Counted from the first letter of the stretch, positions 32,401-42,385 are shown. The stretch is DNA of 64,000 nt from Brachyhypopomus gauderio (GCF_052324685.1 NW_027506894.1:1199690-1263689); one strand, 5' to 3'. Program-made: numbers and translations. The notes: a model not told the origin generated them from the sequence alone.

Positions 32401-35400
32401 CGCCTTGCACAGCGAATCCCTCACGTACTACGTCATCGACTCACCTGAACATCCCGTCGTGCTGGGCTATCCATGGTTACGCCAGCACAACCCCGTGGTC
32501 TCGTGGAGGACAGGTGAGCTGACTCAATGGAGCGACACAAGCACTGTTTAGCGCGCGCTATTCACGCCACGAGCATCGAAAGCCCACAAGTCGACACGTC
32601 AGTACTACTCCCTGAGTTCTACAGTGACTTTTTGGATGTATTCAGTAGGTCCCAAGCCACTACTCTCCCCCCTCATCGCCCATGGGATTGTGCTATCGAC
32701 CTGTTGCCAGGCACCTCGCCACCGAGGAGTAGAGCTTACCCCCTCTCCTTGCCCAAGATCAAGGCTATGGAGGACTACATCACGGAGGCACTGCAGTCAG
32801 GTTACATTCGTCCTTCGGTTTCCCCCGCTGCTGCTGGCTTCTTCTTCGTGAGTAAGAAGGACGGGGGGCTGAGACCCTGCATAGACTTTCGTGGACTTAA
32901 CGCCATCACGACCAAGAACCGCTATCCTTTGCCCCTGGTGCCCTCTGCTATCGAACAGCTTCGTAAGGCAAAGATATTCACAAGGCTAGATCTCAGGAGC
33001 GTATATAATCTGGTTCGTATAAAGGAGGGTGACGAGTGGAAAACAGCTTTTATTACCGCCACTGGACATTACGAGTACACAGTGATGCCGTATGGGTTAG
33101 CCAATGCTCCGGCCGTATTCCAGGCTTTCATGAATGAAATCTTTCGTGACATGCTGAACCGTTACGTGATCGTTTACATAGACGATATATTGATCTACTC
33201 TGATGACGTAAAGCAGCACCGCCATCACGTGCGTACGATTCTCTCACGGTTACGGGACAACCGGCTGTTCGCCAAGCTGGAGAAATGTGCTTTCCACCAA
33301 ACGTCGGTGCACTTTCTGGGTTACCATATCGGCCCACAAGGGGTGGCCATGGATGACGCCAAGTTGCGCGTGGTTACCGATTGGCCACGGCCGTGGAGCG
33401 TCAGGGACCTCCGACGTTTCCTGGGTTTTGCAAACTTCTATCGCCGTTTCATTCGGGGTTACAGTACAGTCGCAGCTCCTCTCACTTCTTTGCTACGGGG
33501 TGGGATAGGCACGCTGCAATGGAACGAACGCGCTCAAAACGCCTTCTAGAACCTGAAAGAGAGATTCGTCACTGCGCCCATACTGAAACACCCTGACCCT
33601 GCTCTGCCGTTTCTGGTCGAGGTCGACGCATCAGATACTGGTGTGGGGGCGGTTCTCTCCCAACGTCATGGCTCTCCACCCAAATTGCATCCATGCGCAT
33701 TCCACTCACGGAAACTCATGCCCACAGAGAGGAATTACGACATCGGCAACAAGGAACTGTTAGCCATCAAGTCGGCCCTAGAAGCCTGGAGACATTGGCT
33801 AGAGGGCGCTGTTCACCCATTCATCATATTAACCGACCACAAGAACCTTGAATACATTAAGGCAGCAAAGAGGCTGAACGCCAGGCAAGCCAGGTGGGCT
33901 TTGTTTTTCACACGTTTTAATTTCACAATCACTTTCCGTCCTGATACAAAGAATTCCAAGGCTGATGCCCTGTCACGGATTCACAAGCCAAGCAACGCTC
34001 CAGAAGCCCCAAAGCCCATGCTCTCACCCTCCATCGTGGTGTCACCTATACAGTGGGATCTTGACAGGCAGATCACGCAGGCTCATGCTACCGAGCCACC
34101 TCCGGCAGGTTGTCCCCAAGGTGTACGTTCCCCTCGCTTTGCGTGCTGAGCTCCTGGAATGGGCCCATACGTCCCCCAGCTCAGGTCACCCAGGTATCCA
34201 GCGCTCCCTAGGCCTGCTCAGGCGCAAGTACTGGTGGCCTGAGATGGCCCGCGATGTCACCAGCTTCGTGGAGAGATGTGATGTGTGTGCGCAGAGCAAA
34301 ACCCCCAGACAACTACCTACGGGACTGTTGACACCCCTGCCCATTCCCAAACGCCCGTGGTCACACCTGTCTGTGGATTTCGTCACTGACCTGCCACGCT
34401 CCCAAGGCAACACGTGCATCTTGGTAGTCATGGACCGTTTCTCTAAGGGCTGTAGGCTCATACCGCTGCCTAAACTCCCCAACGCTATGGAGACAGCGGA
34501 GGCCATCTTCAATCATGTGTTTTGACTCTTTGGGATTCCTGAATACATAGTGTCTGACAGGGGTCCACAATTCATTTCGCGTGTGTGGCAGTCCTTTTGC
34601 AAATTGCTTAATATATCTGTCAGTTTGACTTCAGGTTACCACCCCCAGAGCAACGGACAGGTGGATCGGCTGAATCAGGAGTTGGGCAGGTTCCTCCGAT
34701 CGTATTGCAGTGACCGGCAGGAGGACTGGAGTCGGTTCCTTTCCTGGGCAGAGTATGCACAGAACTCTCTGTCCCAACCCTCCACTGGCATCACGCCGTT
34801 CGAGTGCATCCTGGGATTCCAACCCCCTATGTTTCCTTGGTCGGGTGAGCCTTCTGATGTCCCTGCAGTTGATGACTGGTTCCACCGCAGCGCACGGGTC
34901 TGGGAGGAGGCTCATGTCCATCTCGGGCGCGCCATCAGGAGCCAAAAGCTACAGGCGGATAGACGGCGCCGCGCCAGCCCTACCTACTCCCCTGGTCAGA
35001 TGGTGTGGTTGTCCACTAAGGACCTCCGCCTTAAGACGCACTGCAAGAAGCTCAACCCCCGGTACGTGGGTCCTTTCAAGGTAATTCGGCAGGTCAGCCC
35101 GGTGTCTTACAGGTTGCAGCTTCCTCCACACTACCGCATATGCCCCACGTTCCATGTGTCACTGTTACAGCCTGCTCTGCCTTCCAGCCTGTCTCATGCC
35201 CCTTTGCCAGCGCCCCCGGCCCCTCTGGAGATTGACGGTGGCCCGGCCTACCTGGTCAACACACTGCTGGACTCTCGACGCCGGGGTGGTGTGCTTCAGT
35301 ATTTGGTGGATTGGGAGGGGTACGGCCCGAAGGAGAGGTGCTGGGAGAAAGCTGAGAACATTCTGGCCCCGTCCCTCATCCGTGACTTTCACGCCTCCCA

Positions 35401-37809
35401 TCCGGATCGGCCTGCGCCTCGGCCTAGGGGCCGGCCCCGTCGTTGCCAACCTGGGGCGCCTGGGGCCGCCCGTTCGGTGGGGGATGGTGTCAGGTCCTGC
35501 ACTCCCCGATCTCGCCACCAGAGGTCTGACTCCCCTGAGTTCTAGAGCGTACCAGCTGTCTGTCATTACACTTGATTGTGAAGCGTATTTACCACTGCCA
35601 GCCCCCTTGCTCATTGCGAAGTATTGCCGTTCTTTCTTAGTCTGCATACCAAGCCTTTATCTCGTTAGTCTCTTTGTGTATGATTCTGCCTGGTTCTTTC
35701 GACGTTGCCTTTGCCTTACCTTTGACATCTCCTCTGTTATCTGGATTACCCCTGCCTGTACGACTACGTTTCTGGATTGTCCTTATTAAACCTTGACCTG
35801 CACATGGATCCGAACATGCCTCACGAGTCTGATTCGTCACAAATTGCCTTTTATGCATGTTCAAGTTTATTAAAAGGCTACTGTAACTATCCAATTATCC
35901 ATGTTTTATCAATACATTAAGAGTGACTGGGGTTCCCAACCTGTGGAGCAAACATCAAGAAGCTGAACCTTCTCCAAGCTCTGAAGCATGTTGTAGTACT
36001 TTGAGGTGACACAGGTCCTGACATCACGCCATAGACGTTCAATCCTAGGAACGTAAACATTTTAATCTGTTTAATGCAGACACATGAAAAATTTGGTTCC
36101 AGCTAGCAAATGAACAAGCAAGAGAGACATGTTGGCTGAAACCCTTTGAAATGTAGCCTCTCAATCACTCTGACCTTTATTAATGAATTCTAATGACAAT
36201 AATTTACACATTGCTGTCAAATATTTTATATGCAATGATTCTACTTTTTAAAAACAACACAAATAGAAGAATAATATGTGTAATGTTACAATATAGTTTA
36301 GATTAATTTAGATTTGTACTTTAATGATTCCTTATTTAAGCACATTAAGGACCTCAATGAAGGACCTCTGGGAAATATATGCCTCAAATGTGTGATGAAA
36401 CATGATCAACCTTTGATTATGAAAACTTTTGCCAGACATAAAGCTTCCCCTGTCTGTCCCGCGAACACTGAACATAAATCTGGCAATGTCAACATTTTCG
36501 ACCCCTTGGTCAGCTCTGACTCTGTAACACACACAGTTGACCAGTCACACATCAAAAGACATCAAAATATATATCCTAGTACTACAATGAACTACTAACT
36601 ATGAATTGTCCAGTTTGTTCAGCATGGTATTTCACAACTTTTTGTTAGAAAAAAATTGAAAGACTAGCCAATTTGAACTATTTGAGCTTGTAATAATGCA
36701 AGAAAAATCTTCATGTGTATGTAGCAATGTTTCAAATCTATTTAAACTGCAAAAATGTTACCTTGACGGTATGCCATGTCTTTCTGTTGCCTCCTTGAAA
36801 GCAGCAAATGAAGTGGATGCAAAGTTGTTGGTAGAAGCAGTCAGGCACATCACCTGTATTATTAAGTAAAGACAACCAGTCCTTTTAACAAAACAAGGAT
36901 TCTAGTGTTCGTAGTACATAAATTATGGCATGAAGCCGTTTCTGTGAGAAGTACATTAGCAAACCAAGTGAAATTAAGAAATTACCTTCCTTGAATATCC
37001 ATCCACTGCACCAAACAATACAATGTTGTACCTAGAAAACATTTTTGGAACCCAATAAACAAATCTAATTACTTACTACATGAGTAAAATGACAGTCTAC
37101 TTACGTTTAGCCTTTTACTAACAATTAAAAGCACCAACCTGATAAGTTTGTGGTTTGTATCCACATGCCAAAGTGAAAGAGGTCCATTCACAGAATATGT
37201 CCTATGCACGACGCATCCTAAGCCAGTTAGTCTCGTCAGGATGCCCAAAGAGTCCACACGGTGCATGGATGCAGCCACCCTCCTCCACTGGACATGGATA
37301 CCCATAGACAGCAGCCTCCCCTTCACCATGCGGTAGCCGGCAGTTGGCATTTCTTGTTTAATGTTCTGTATTACACTGTCAAGCTCCTCGTCACTCATGC
37401 TGCTGTGCCTTTTCCGACAAAGACCAAACTCCTGCATTCGTCTAAATACTGTTCTTTTTGACACTCCCAGCATCTTAGAGATGCAGGGAACAGGCAGGTC
37501 AGTTTCCAAGAGCTCCTGCAAACTCTCTCTATCAATGTCTAACCTAGGACGCCCTGTCTCTCCAGGGACTGTGTCAATTGGCATATTTCTTCCACTATTA
37601 CGTTCTATCTGGTCTGTCACAAGCATTAATAGTTCCTGCAAGGCATGTAATATGTCTGTAGGCACATCAATGTGTCTGGAAAGGGCATTACAAAGATACA
37701 ATTCCTGCCTACATGTAAACTCCATATAATCTAAATCCATAGGTTCTCCTGTAAATGCCCGTTCCAATTTAGAGAGCAACCTGGTGAGAATCTGCCTGCT
37801 TAAAATGTT
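29477..37809 (-). CDS. IS3/retroviral-integrase-like DDE transposase, seven exons
   Basis: Minus-strand exons: 37809-37139, 37031-36986, 36853-36762, 36521-36411, 36044-35941, 30219-30047 and 29683-29477 (TGA). All junctions have AG/GT and compatible phases, giving 468 codons including the stop without an internal stop. An N-terminal helical region precedes a helix-turn-helix ([20 protein letters not shown]) and an HTH_21-like stretch ([16 protein letters not shown]). The catalytic core is [10 protein letters not shown] (Asp 1), [10 protein letters not shown] (Asp 2) and [10 protein letters not shown] (Glu), with 34 residues between the second Asp and the Glu. Exon 6 has [18 protein letters not shown] and exon 7 is acidic. 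This is the fold class of IS3 transposases and retroviral integrases. The 5.4-kb gypsy lies in the intron between exons 5 and 6. A leader exon in the right TIR (about 38430-38456) would join in frame at 37809. Confidence 0.85.
30434..30792 (+). repeat. 5' LTR of the gypsy element
   Basis: Begins TGTCAGGTCCTGCAC and ends GATTCATCACA. It contains a CCTTATTAAACC stretch near the 3' part. The gag ATG (30755) lies inside it. Confidence 0.92.
30755..32551 (+). pseudogene. Gypsy gag and protease, split by a solo LTR
   Basis: Gag starts at ATG 30755 ([12 protein letters not shown]), with a Pro/Ala-rich stretch (near residues 65-85) and a capsid-like region ([17 protein letters not shown], then [13 protein letters not shown]). 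Coding is cut at 31653 by a 394-bp solo LTR and resumes at 32052 with the zinc knuckle [14 protein letters not shown]. The aspartic protease motif [13 protein letters not shown] follows. The frame ends at a stop at 32551 because of a frameshift near 32530. Pol continues in another frame. Confidence 0.88.
31653..32046. mobile_element. Solo LTR inside gypsy gag, TSD CAGCC
   Basis: A 394-bp TG...CA sequence (TGTAACGTATTGAACAG ... GGCATTCCTTACA) flanked by perfect 5-bp duplications CAGCC (31648-31652 and 32047-32051). It interrupts the gag zinc-knuckle region and is therefore younger than the gypsy. Its family is different from the other solo LTRs in the window. Confidence 0.9.
32527..35545 (+). 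pseudogene. Gypsy pol: RT, RNase H, integrase, chromodomain
   Basis: Reverse transcriptase runs from about 32660, with [32 protein letters not shown] and [13 protein letters not shown] (YIDD). An in-frame TAG follows at 33547-33549. RNase H follows with [30 protein letters not shown] and [11 protein letters not shown]. After a frameshift near 34110 comes the integrase: a zinc-binding region ([31 protein letters not shown]), [10 protein letters not shown] (Asp), a TGA stop at 34523-34525, then [10 protein letters not shown] (Asp) and [14 protein letters not shown] (Glu). A C-terminal chromodomain ([18 protein letters not shown]) marks a chromovirus. Coding overlaps the start of the 3' LTR. Confidence 0.93.
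35488..35841 (+). repeat. 3' LTR of the gypsy element
   Basis: Begins TGTCAGGTCCTGCACTCC and ends GATTCGTCACA, followed by AATTG. It is 354 bp, nearly identical to the 5' LTR but lacking 5 bp (CGACC) present there. Confidence 0.92.
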
Positions 37810-38296
37810 CTGCAAAGACAGAGGAAAACTACATTAGGAAAAGTAATACTCAATTAGTATAATAAAAAGCTTAAAAACATACTAAGCCACTACCAGCTGT
37901 TAGTTAAAGATTACTATTGTTAGAGCAGATTAGCTGTAGCTATGGTATGATTAAGTGAGTGGAATTCAATGAATGGCATTTCAAAAAGCACGCAAGGCCT
38001 ACCAAAACTGTTTGCAATAAGACCACTGGTTAAAAATATCAATGTCCTTTAAGCGCTTTCAACAGCTGCTGTGTATGAAACATACTATACAAATAACCTT
38101 GGCTCGCCTTGCAACAGTAACAGGTATTTGGTTTCTAATCCACTTAATATGTGCTCTCTAGCGCATGCAAACAAAAAGTTAATGTTACCAACATGACATT
38201 AAGGTTGTATCCTGAACTCCATGTTATAGCTAACTAACCCAGCTCGCTTTTTCAAACGACTTACGGTAACGCTTCAGTACGAAAATCCACTTTTAG

Positions 38297-38835
38297 TAAA
38301 AATTATCATAGGTACTACATAAATCAGTGACTGCATGCGCATTACAAAATGTTAAGATTGTCTATTAAATTGTACTTATAAATTAAATCAACCCCAAATT
38401 TACTTCAAACCTGGATAGGTAGCTAACTCACCAGTCCGCGCTCGTCGTGCTCCGCCATCTTCTGAAAAGACTTTATGTACTGTGCTGTCACTCACAAAAT
38501 CAGGAGCCGTCATCAGCCAATAGCATTGACTGAAAGAAACTCCCATGAGCCCGCCCCCAAAGTGCCAAAAACACCCCTTATCAAAACTCGCGCAAAAAAC
38601 ATCCGAAGAGAATGTGCTTGTCGCGCGAGCGCCTTTGTCAAATAGAGAAGGTAAAAAACACTCGAGCGTGGAAAAAAGACAGTTTGAGCGCGCGCATTAA
38701 CATAAACGCGCACGCAATTCGGCGTTCTGTGCTTGCGACTGTCATTTTTACGCTCGCAAGTTGAATATTTACGCTCGCGAGTCAATTATTTACGCTCGCG
38801 AGGTGAATATTTACGCTCGCGAAATGTGTTTTTGC
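38297..38835. repeat. Right terminal inverted repeat of the HECT/IS3-like element
   Basis: Inverted copy of 25997-26506. On the minus strand it starts GCAAAAACACATTTCGCGAG and has the same TCGCGAGCGTAAAT iterations. It carries the leader ATG and the GGACTG|GTGAGT donor near 38430-38456. Spliced to 37809 at phase 0, the leader ATGGTGGAGCACGACGAG would start the IS3-like transposase. There are a few substitutions and a 29-bp insertion relative to the left copy. Confidence 0.9.
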
Positions 38836-39308
38836 TCTGGCGCCAACCACTGGCAATCGATCGATCGCGATATAATACTTAATTTGTGTCCATTTTACAC
38901 CCCGCCCCGTAACAATTCACGTTCGCTGCCCCCCCATTTGATTGGTTGTGCTGCAGCTCATGCACACACACACACACACACACGTACAGAGTGTGGAAAA
39001 GCAGAGGACCGGTCTGCGTCAGAAGGACGGAAATGAAATTAATGGGGCGCACTTTATAAATATTAATATGCATTTTAAAAATTAGATTTGGGGTTAAATC
39101 AAGTCCTTGCAAGTAAACAGGTTCAAGTCCAATTCAAGTCCCAAGTTATTGGTGTAAAAGTCCAAGTCAAGTCTAAGTCTCTGAATATTTTTTCAAGTCA
39201 AGTCAAAAGTCTTAATATTGATGACTCGAGTATGACTCGAGTCCAAGTCATGCGACTCGAGTCCCCACCTCTGGTGGAGGGTAAACAGAAGTTAACTGAA
39301 GAACTTAG

Positions 39309-39651
39309 TGGCTGTGTTCGAAATAGTCTACTACATACTACTGGCATACTGATCGAGCCCCAAATCAGTATGTCGTATGCAGTATGTGACCAAAATGAAA
39401 ATTTCCAGTACACGAAACATACCCGGATGACCTACTACAAAATATTCCAGTACGCGAACAGAGCTATCTTCGTGGTGTACTGCATCCCATCATGCAACGG
39501 AACGATCACGTGACCCCGTAGTATGCTTTGCTTTTGTCACATACTGGAAACTGTACTGCATACTACTACGAGGACCAGTATGCAGTATCCAGTATATACT
39601 GAGTCCAGTATGCAGTATCCAGTATGTAGTAGTCTATTTCGAACACAGCCA
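39309..39651. mobile_element. 343-bp palindromic MITE in hAT-2
   Basis: The TIRs are TGGCTGTGTTCGAAATAGTC at the left and the same sequence inverted at the right. AGTATGCAGTATCCAGTAT repeats occupy the interior. It lies in hAT-2 sequence continuous at about 1470-1480 of the other copy. The TSD is not clear. PIF/Harbinger-type origin is possible but unproven. Confidence 0.75.
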
Positions 39652-39810
39652 ATGACTGTATATAGTTAATATTGGATATGGATTTTATCAGTTGGCTGCG
39701 TGACTTTTTTTCCATTGAAAACTCACCCCAAAATGTCTGTGTACGCCACTGGCCATAATATTGTTAATAATAATGTGAATAACGTCATTAAACGAATTAA
39801 AAATAATATC

Positions 39811-40130
39811 TTATTTTTCCGTCTTCATGTTCTTAGCAAGACAAAGCAACATGTTCACTTTGTCTGGTTTAAGAGACGATCTAAACGAGGTGGCAATGTT
39901 GCCTGCCATGCTGAATACATGCTCCGATGGAGTGCTTGTTGCGCAACGGTCATATATTTTCTGGTAATGTTTGACAGAAGAGGGAATTGATTTTGATTTT
40001 CCCGCCATAAGGCAAGTGGATCCTAATGCGATTCGAGGGCTTCTTCCTGCAAATACCTCGTGAGTTCAGTGTCCGCACGGATTCTCCTGGGGACTGGAGT
40101 GGAGGTATTTTCTTTTCATTTTGGAAAATG
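39811..40130 (-). pseudogene. hAT-1 transposase C-terminal remnant
   Basis: On the minus strand the dimerisation-domain signature ATSTPSEHVFSMAGNIATSF then LRSSLKPDKVNMLLCLAKN reads across 39950-39811. In another frame just upstream are ADTELTRYLQEEALES and FPLLSNITRKYM. These are the conserved C-terminal blocks of ZBED-type hAT transposases. A frameshift and a stop separate them, and the N-terminal two thirds of the protein are missing. Confidence 0.88.
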
Positions 40131-40257
40131 TTGTATAAGCCGCACCGGGCTAAAAGCCACATATATCTACTGAACTAAATACATTTAACTGAACTGATCA
40201 GTTTCCGAACGGTGCCTGTAGCATTTCACATGCCACAGTTTTGGCTTTCAGCCGGTG

Positions 40258-40640
40258 TTGTGGCGAATTCCGACTCCCCTCGTTTATCCACGCATAAAGA
40301 CGCTACAGATTATATTGTAGATTTATGTTTCAATGCATAAATAAGAGCTAGACTTTATTTATCCATCACAGCAAATGACACTGCATTATCTATGTCCAAA
40401 ACTGGCTCAAGGGTGTTAATTATTTTAAATAAAAAACACACTGGCTATACCGAAGTTCACCTCTGACCACATGACTTCACTGTATTACAGCAGTATTATG
40501 TCTAAATATCTAGTTAGGACGAAACTAGAGTGCTCAATGAACTAAGTTAAAATCACTGTAACTCTTTATGCATGTGCAAACGAGGGGAGTTGGATTCTGC
40601 CGAGGAGTCGGAATTTAGTTGGAATTTGGCACAACATATG
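40258..40640. mobile_element. Possible MITE in hAT-1
   Basis: The left end GTTGTGGCGAATTCCGACTC then CCCTCGTTT...GCATAAA is mirrored at the right by TTTATGCATG...AAACGAGGGGAGT...GGAATTTGGCACAAC. No TSD was established. The surrounding AAGCCGCACC motifs at 40139 and 40794 may mark a further insertion boundary. Confidence 0.5.
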
Positions 40641-41014
40641 TTGGTTTGAAAAAAAATTATCCGTCGTGCCTGCTGCTTGCATGTGCTAAATGAAATTGAG
40701 TACTTTCTCTTTTCTTCTTTGATTTACAGTGATTTACAACCTACCACCTGATTCTGTTCCGCCCCCTGACGGGTGAAGAAACATCTACAGAAAAGCCGCA
40801 CCACATTAGAAGCCGCATGGTTCAATTCATGGGGGATTTGAACACCCCAATTTATTTAATGGAGTGTTCCTCTCGTGTACACAGCGATCGCAATGTAAAT
40901 GTTTTTGAATGAAAACAATTCATTTAATAGATTAACGGATGTAATGAGCTCAATACCGTGGTGGGCATTACATAACAGCGGTATTGCGGTAATGTGGTTA
41001 TTGTCACAGCCCTA

Positions 41015-41546
41015 GACACACACACACATACACAGAACAGAGACACCGCAACACACGTTCGCATAGTGGACACACACACATACACAGAACAGAGACACCA
41101 CAACACACGTTCACATAGTGGACACACACACACAGAACAGAGACACCACAACACATGTTCACATAGTGGACGGACACACACACACACAGAACAGAGACAC
41201 CACAACACACGTTCACATAGTGGACACACACACACACAGAACAGAGACACCACAACACACATTCACATAGTGGACACACACACACACACAGAACAGAGAC
41301 ACCACAACACACGTTCACATAGTGGACACACACACACACAGAACAGAGACACCACAACACATGTTCACATAGTGGACGGACACACACACACACAGAACAG
41401 AGACACCACAACACACGTTCACATAGTGGACACACACACACACAGAACAGAGACACCACAACACACATTCACATAGTGGACACACACACACACACACACA
41501 TACACACACACAGAACAGAGACACCACAACACACGTTCACATAGTG
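41015..41546. repeat. Right half of the split CA-rich minisatellite
   Basis: About twelve units of AGAGACACCACAACACACG and TTCACATAGTGGAC with CA spacers continue the array at 8940-9189. Higher-order structure is visible: the variant with GTGGACGGACACAC occurs at about 41167 and 41374, about 207 bp apart. Long ORFs on both strands are repeat translations. Confidence 0.92.
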
Positions 41547-41859
41547 GTGTAAATACTTGTACAGATGTTCATCAGAGTATCACAGAGATGAACACATCAC
41601 CATGACAACCTTCCTGCTGCAGGAAATAATGTAGAGAGAACAGTGTGAGGAGAACCTGCACACACTAAATACCCCACACACAACACAGGGTTGTGGGTGT
41701 GGCCATGAACCACACCCACTCTGCACCTGGAGCACTGGCTCCGCCTCCTTGATATTCCTCATATCAAATCTCTTGTGTTATCTAATGTTTCTATAAACAT
41801 TCTCATAATGTCTTTTGTAAGATGAGAAGAACCTCATAGACCCGACTAGTAACATGTTC

Positions 41860-42238
41860 AAATACACAAATACACACATACATACATACATACACATACA
41901 TACACACACATACACACATACATACATACATACATACGTACTTAACTAAGTACTATCCACTAGTAACTAAACCCAGAGGACAGGTCATTATCAAACAGTA
42001 GTAACTAAACCCAGAGGACAGGTCAATATCAAACACTAGTAACTAAACCAAGAGGACAGGTCATTATCAAACAGTAGTAACTAAACCCAGAGGACAAGTC
42101 AATATCAAACACTAGTAACTAAACCCAGAGGACAGGTCAATATCAAACACTAGTAACTAAACCCAGAGGACAGGTCAATATCAAACACTAGTAACTAAAC
42201 CCAGAGGACAGGTCAATATCAAACACTAGTAACTAAAC
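41860..42238. repeat. CATA microsatellite and 38-bp minisatellite
   Basis: 41860-41940 is a CATA/CACA run. From 41957, about seven units of 38 bp follow (ACTAGTAACTAAACCCAGAG then GACAGGTCAATATCAAA). Both lie in the first intron of the Ig receptor, just downstream of the signal exon. Confidence 0.88.
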
Positions 42239-42336
42239 CCAGGTGCTGGGGTTGTCTCCATGTCCTCTATCGTACACACAGCAGTGCTACACACACACAG
42301 CATGAAGACACACACAGATACACATGTAGAACTCAC

Positions 42337-42385
42337 CTGCAGTCACCTGTAGTCCACAGTAGAGGAGAAACACACACACCAGCAT
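42337..42385 (-). CDS. Ig receptor, signal-peptide exon
   Basis: On the minus strand, ATG at 42385 encodes MLVCVFLLYCGLQVTA followed by a phase-1 donor GCAG|GTGAGT (42337/42336). The hydrophobic core and Ala-Gly cleavage-like end are typical of a secretory signal. Phase and strand match the acceptor at 8343, where the next Ig exon begins with GCTRMEQNQ. This links exon 1 to the Ig exons over about 34 kb, almost all of it later transposon insertions. A direct splice is inference; the exon could instead serve another paralogue lost from the assembly. Confidence 0.75.

Larger units (their letters stand above)
30434..35841 (+). mobile_element. Ty3/gypsy chromovirus retrotransposon, recent but broken
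   Basis: Two LTRs (30434-30792 and 35488-35841) flank gag-pol. The TSD AATTG is perfect (30429-30433 and 35842-35846). By eye the LTRs differ at about seven positions plus a 5-bp indel (CGACC in the 5' copy), so insertion is fairly recent. A purine-rich GGTGGGGGATGG tract precedes the 3' LTR. The domain order is gag with CCHC knuckle, protease, reverse transcriptase, RNase H, integrase, chromodomain. It sits in an intron of the IS3-like transposase gene, opposite in orientation. It is inactivated by a solo LTR in gag, frameshifts and two in-frame stops. Confidence 0.95.
25997..38835. mobile_element. Long-TIR DNA transposon with HECT ligase and IS3-like DDE transposase
   Basis: The element has inverted repeats of about 510 bp (left) and 539 bp (right), both beginning GCAAAAACACATTTCG. 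It carries two convergent multi-exon genes: a HECT-domain protein (26345-28702, plus) and an IS3/retroviral-integrase-like transposase (29477-37809, minus). Later insertions are a MITE (28821-29247) and a gypsy element (30434-35841); without them it is about 7 kb. The transposase type fits what I recall of the IS3EU group of eukaryotic transposons. A target duplication is not evident because the flanking hAT-3 has lost sequence at the junction. An extra ~30 bp (25966-25996, TATGACGTCATTTCCCTGCC and on) could belong to the left end. Confidence 0.82.
25141..39273. mobile_element. hAT-3: third nested hAT, invaded by a long-TIR transposon
   Basis: A perfect 8-bp TSD, GTGGAGGG, lies at 25133-25140 and 39274-39281. 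The right end, inverted, is CAGAGGTGGGGACTCGAGTC. The left end starts CAGAG but the following GTGGGACCAAG is replaced by TTTTTTG. It matches the intact copy at 56373-57803 in opposite orientation. Subterminal AAGTCAAGTC / ACTCGAGTC iterations are present at both ends. Own sequence is 25141-25996 and 38836-39273. Relative to the intact copy, about 210 bp around the insertion point are missing. Confidence 0.85.
9357..39751. mobile_element. hAT-2: non-autonomous hAT inserted in hAT-1
   Basis: The TIRs are CAGTGGCGTGCAGACA and, inverted, CAGTGGCGTACACAGACA. Flanking 8-mers are GCCGTAAT (9349-9356) and GCCATAAT (39752-39759), 7/8 identical. Removing later insertions leaves about 0.93 kb (9357-9382, 24027-24679, 25022-25140, 39274-39308 and 39652-39751), collinear with the copy at 670-1545. 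No coding sequence of its own was found. Confidence 0.85.
9190..41014. mobile_element. hAT-1: outermost element of the nested stack
   Basis: The left end is TAGGGCTGTGACGGTAAT. The right end, inverted, is TAGGGCTGTGACAATAAC. Flanks are AACACACA (9182-9189) and GACACACA (41015-41022), a 7/8 match for an 8-bp TSD, though the target is itself CA-rich. Only 9190-9356 and 39752-41014 belong to this element, about 1.4 kb. Everything between arrived later. It carries a decayed hAT transposase C-terminus at 39811-40130 (minus strand). It sits in the large intron of the Ig receptor. Confidence 0.8.

Noticed and set aside
31279-35647. Antisense ORFs across the gypsy element
   Set aside because: Shadows of the gag-pol coding strand; no domains.
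9190-41014. One giant autonomous element of 32 kb (Maverick/Polinton or Teratorn-like)
   Set aside because: No polymerase B, ATPase or capsid genes; internal TSDs show sequential insertion of small independent elements.
40994-41527. Overlapping 100-160 codon ORFs on both strands (Thr/His-rich and Cys/Val-rich)
   Set aside because: Pure translations of the CA-rich minisatellite; the same happens at 8803-9265 and 2397-2662.
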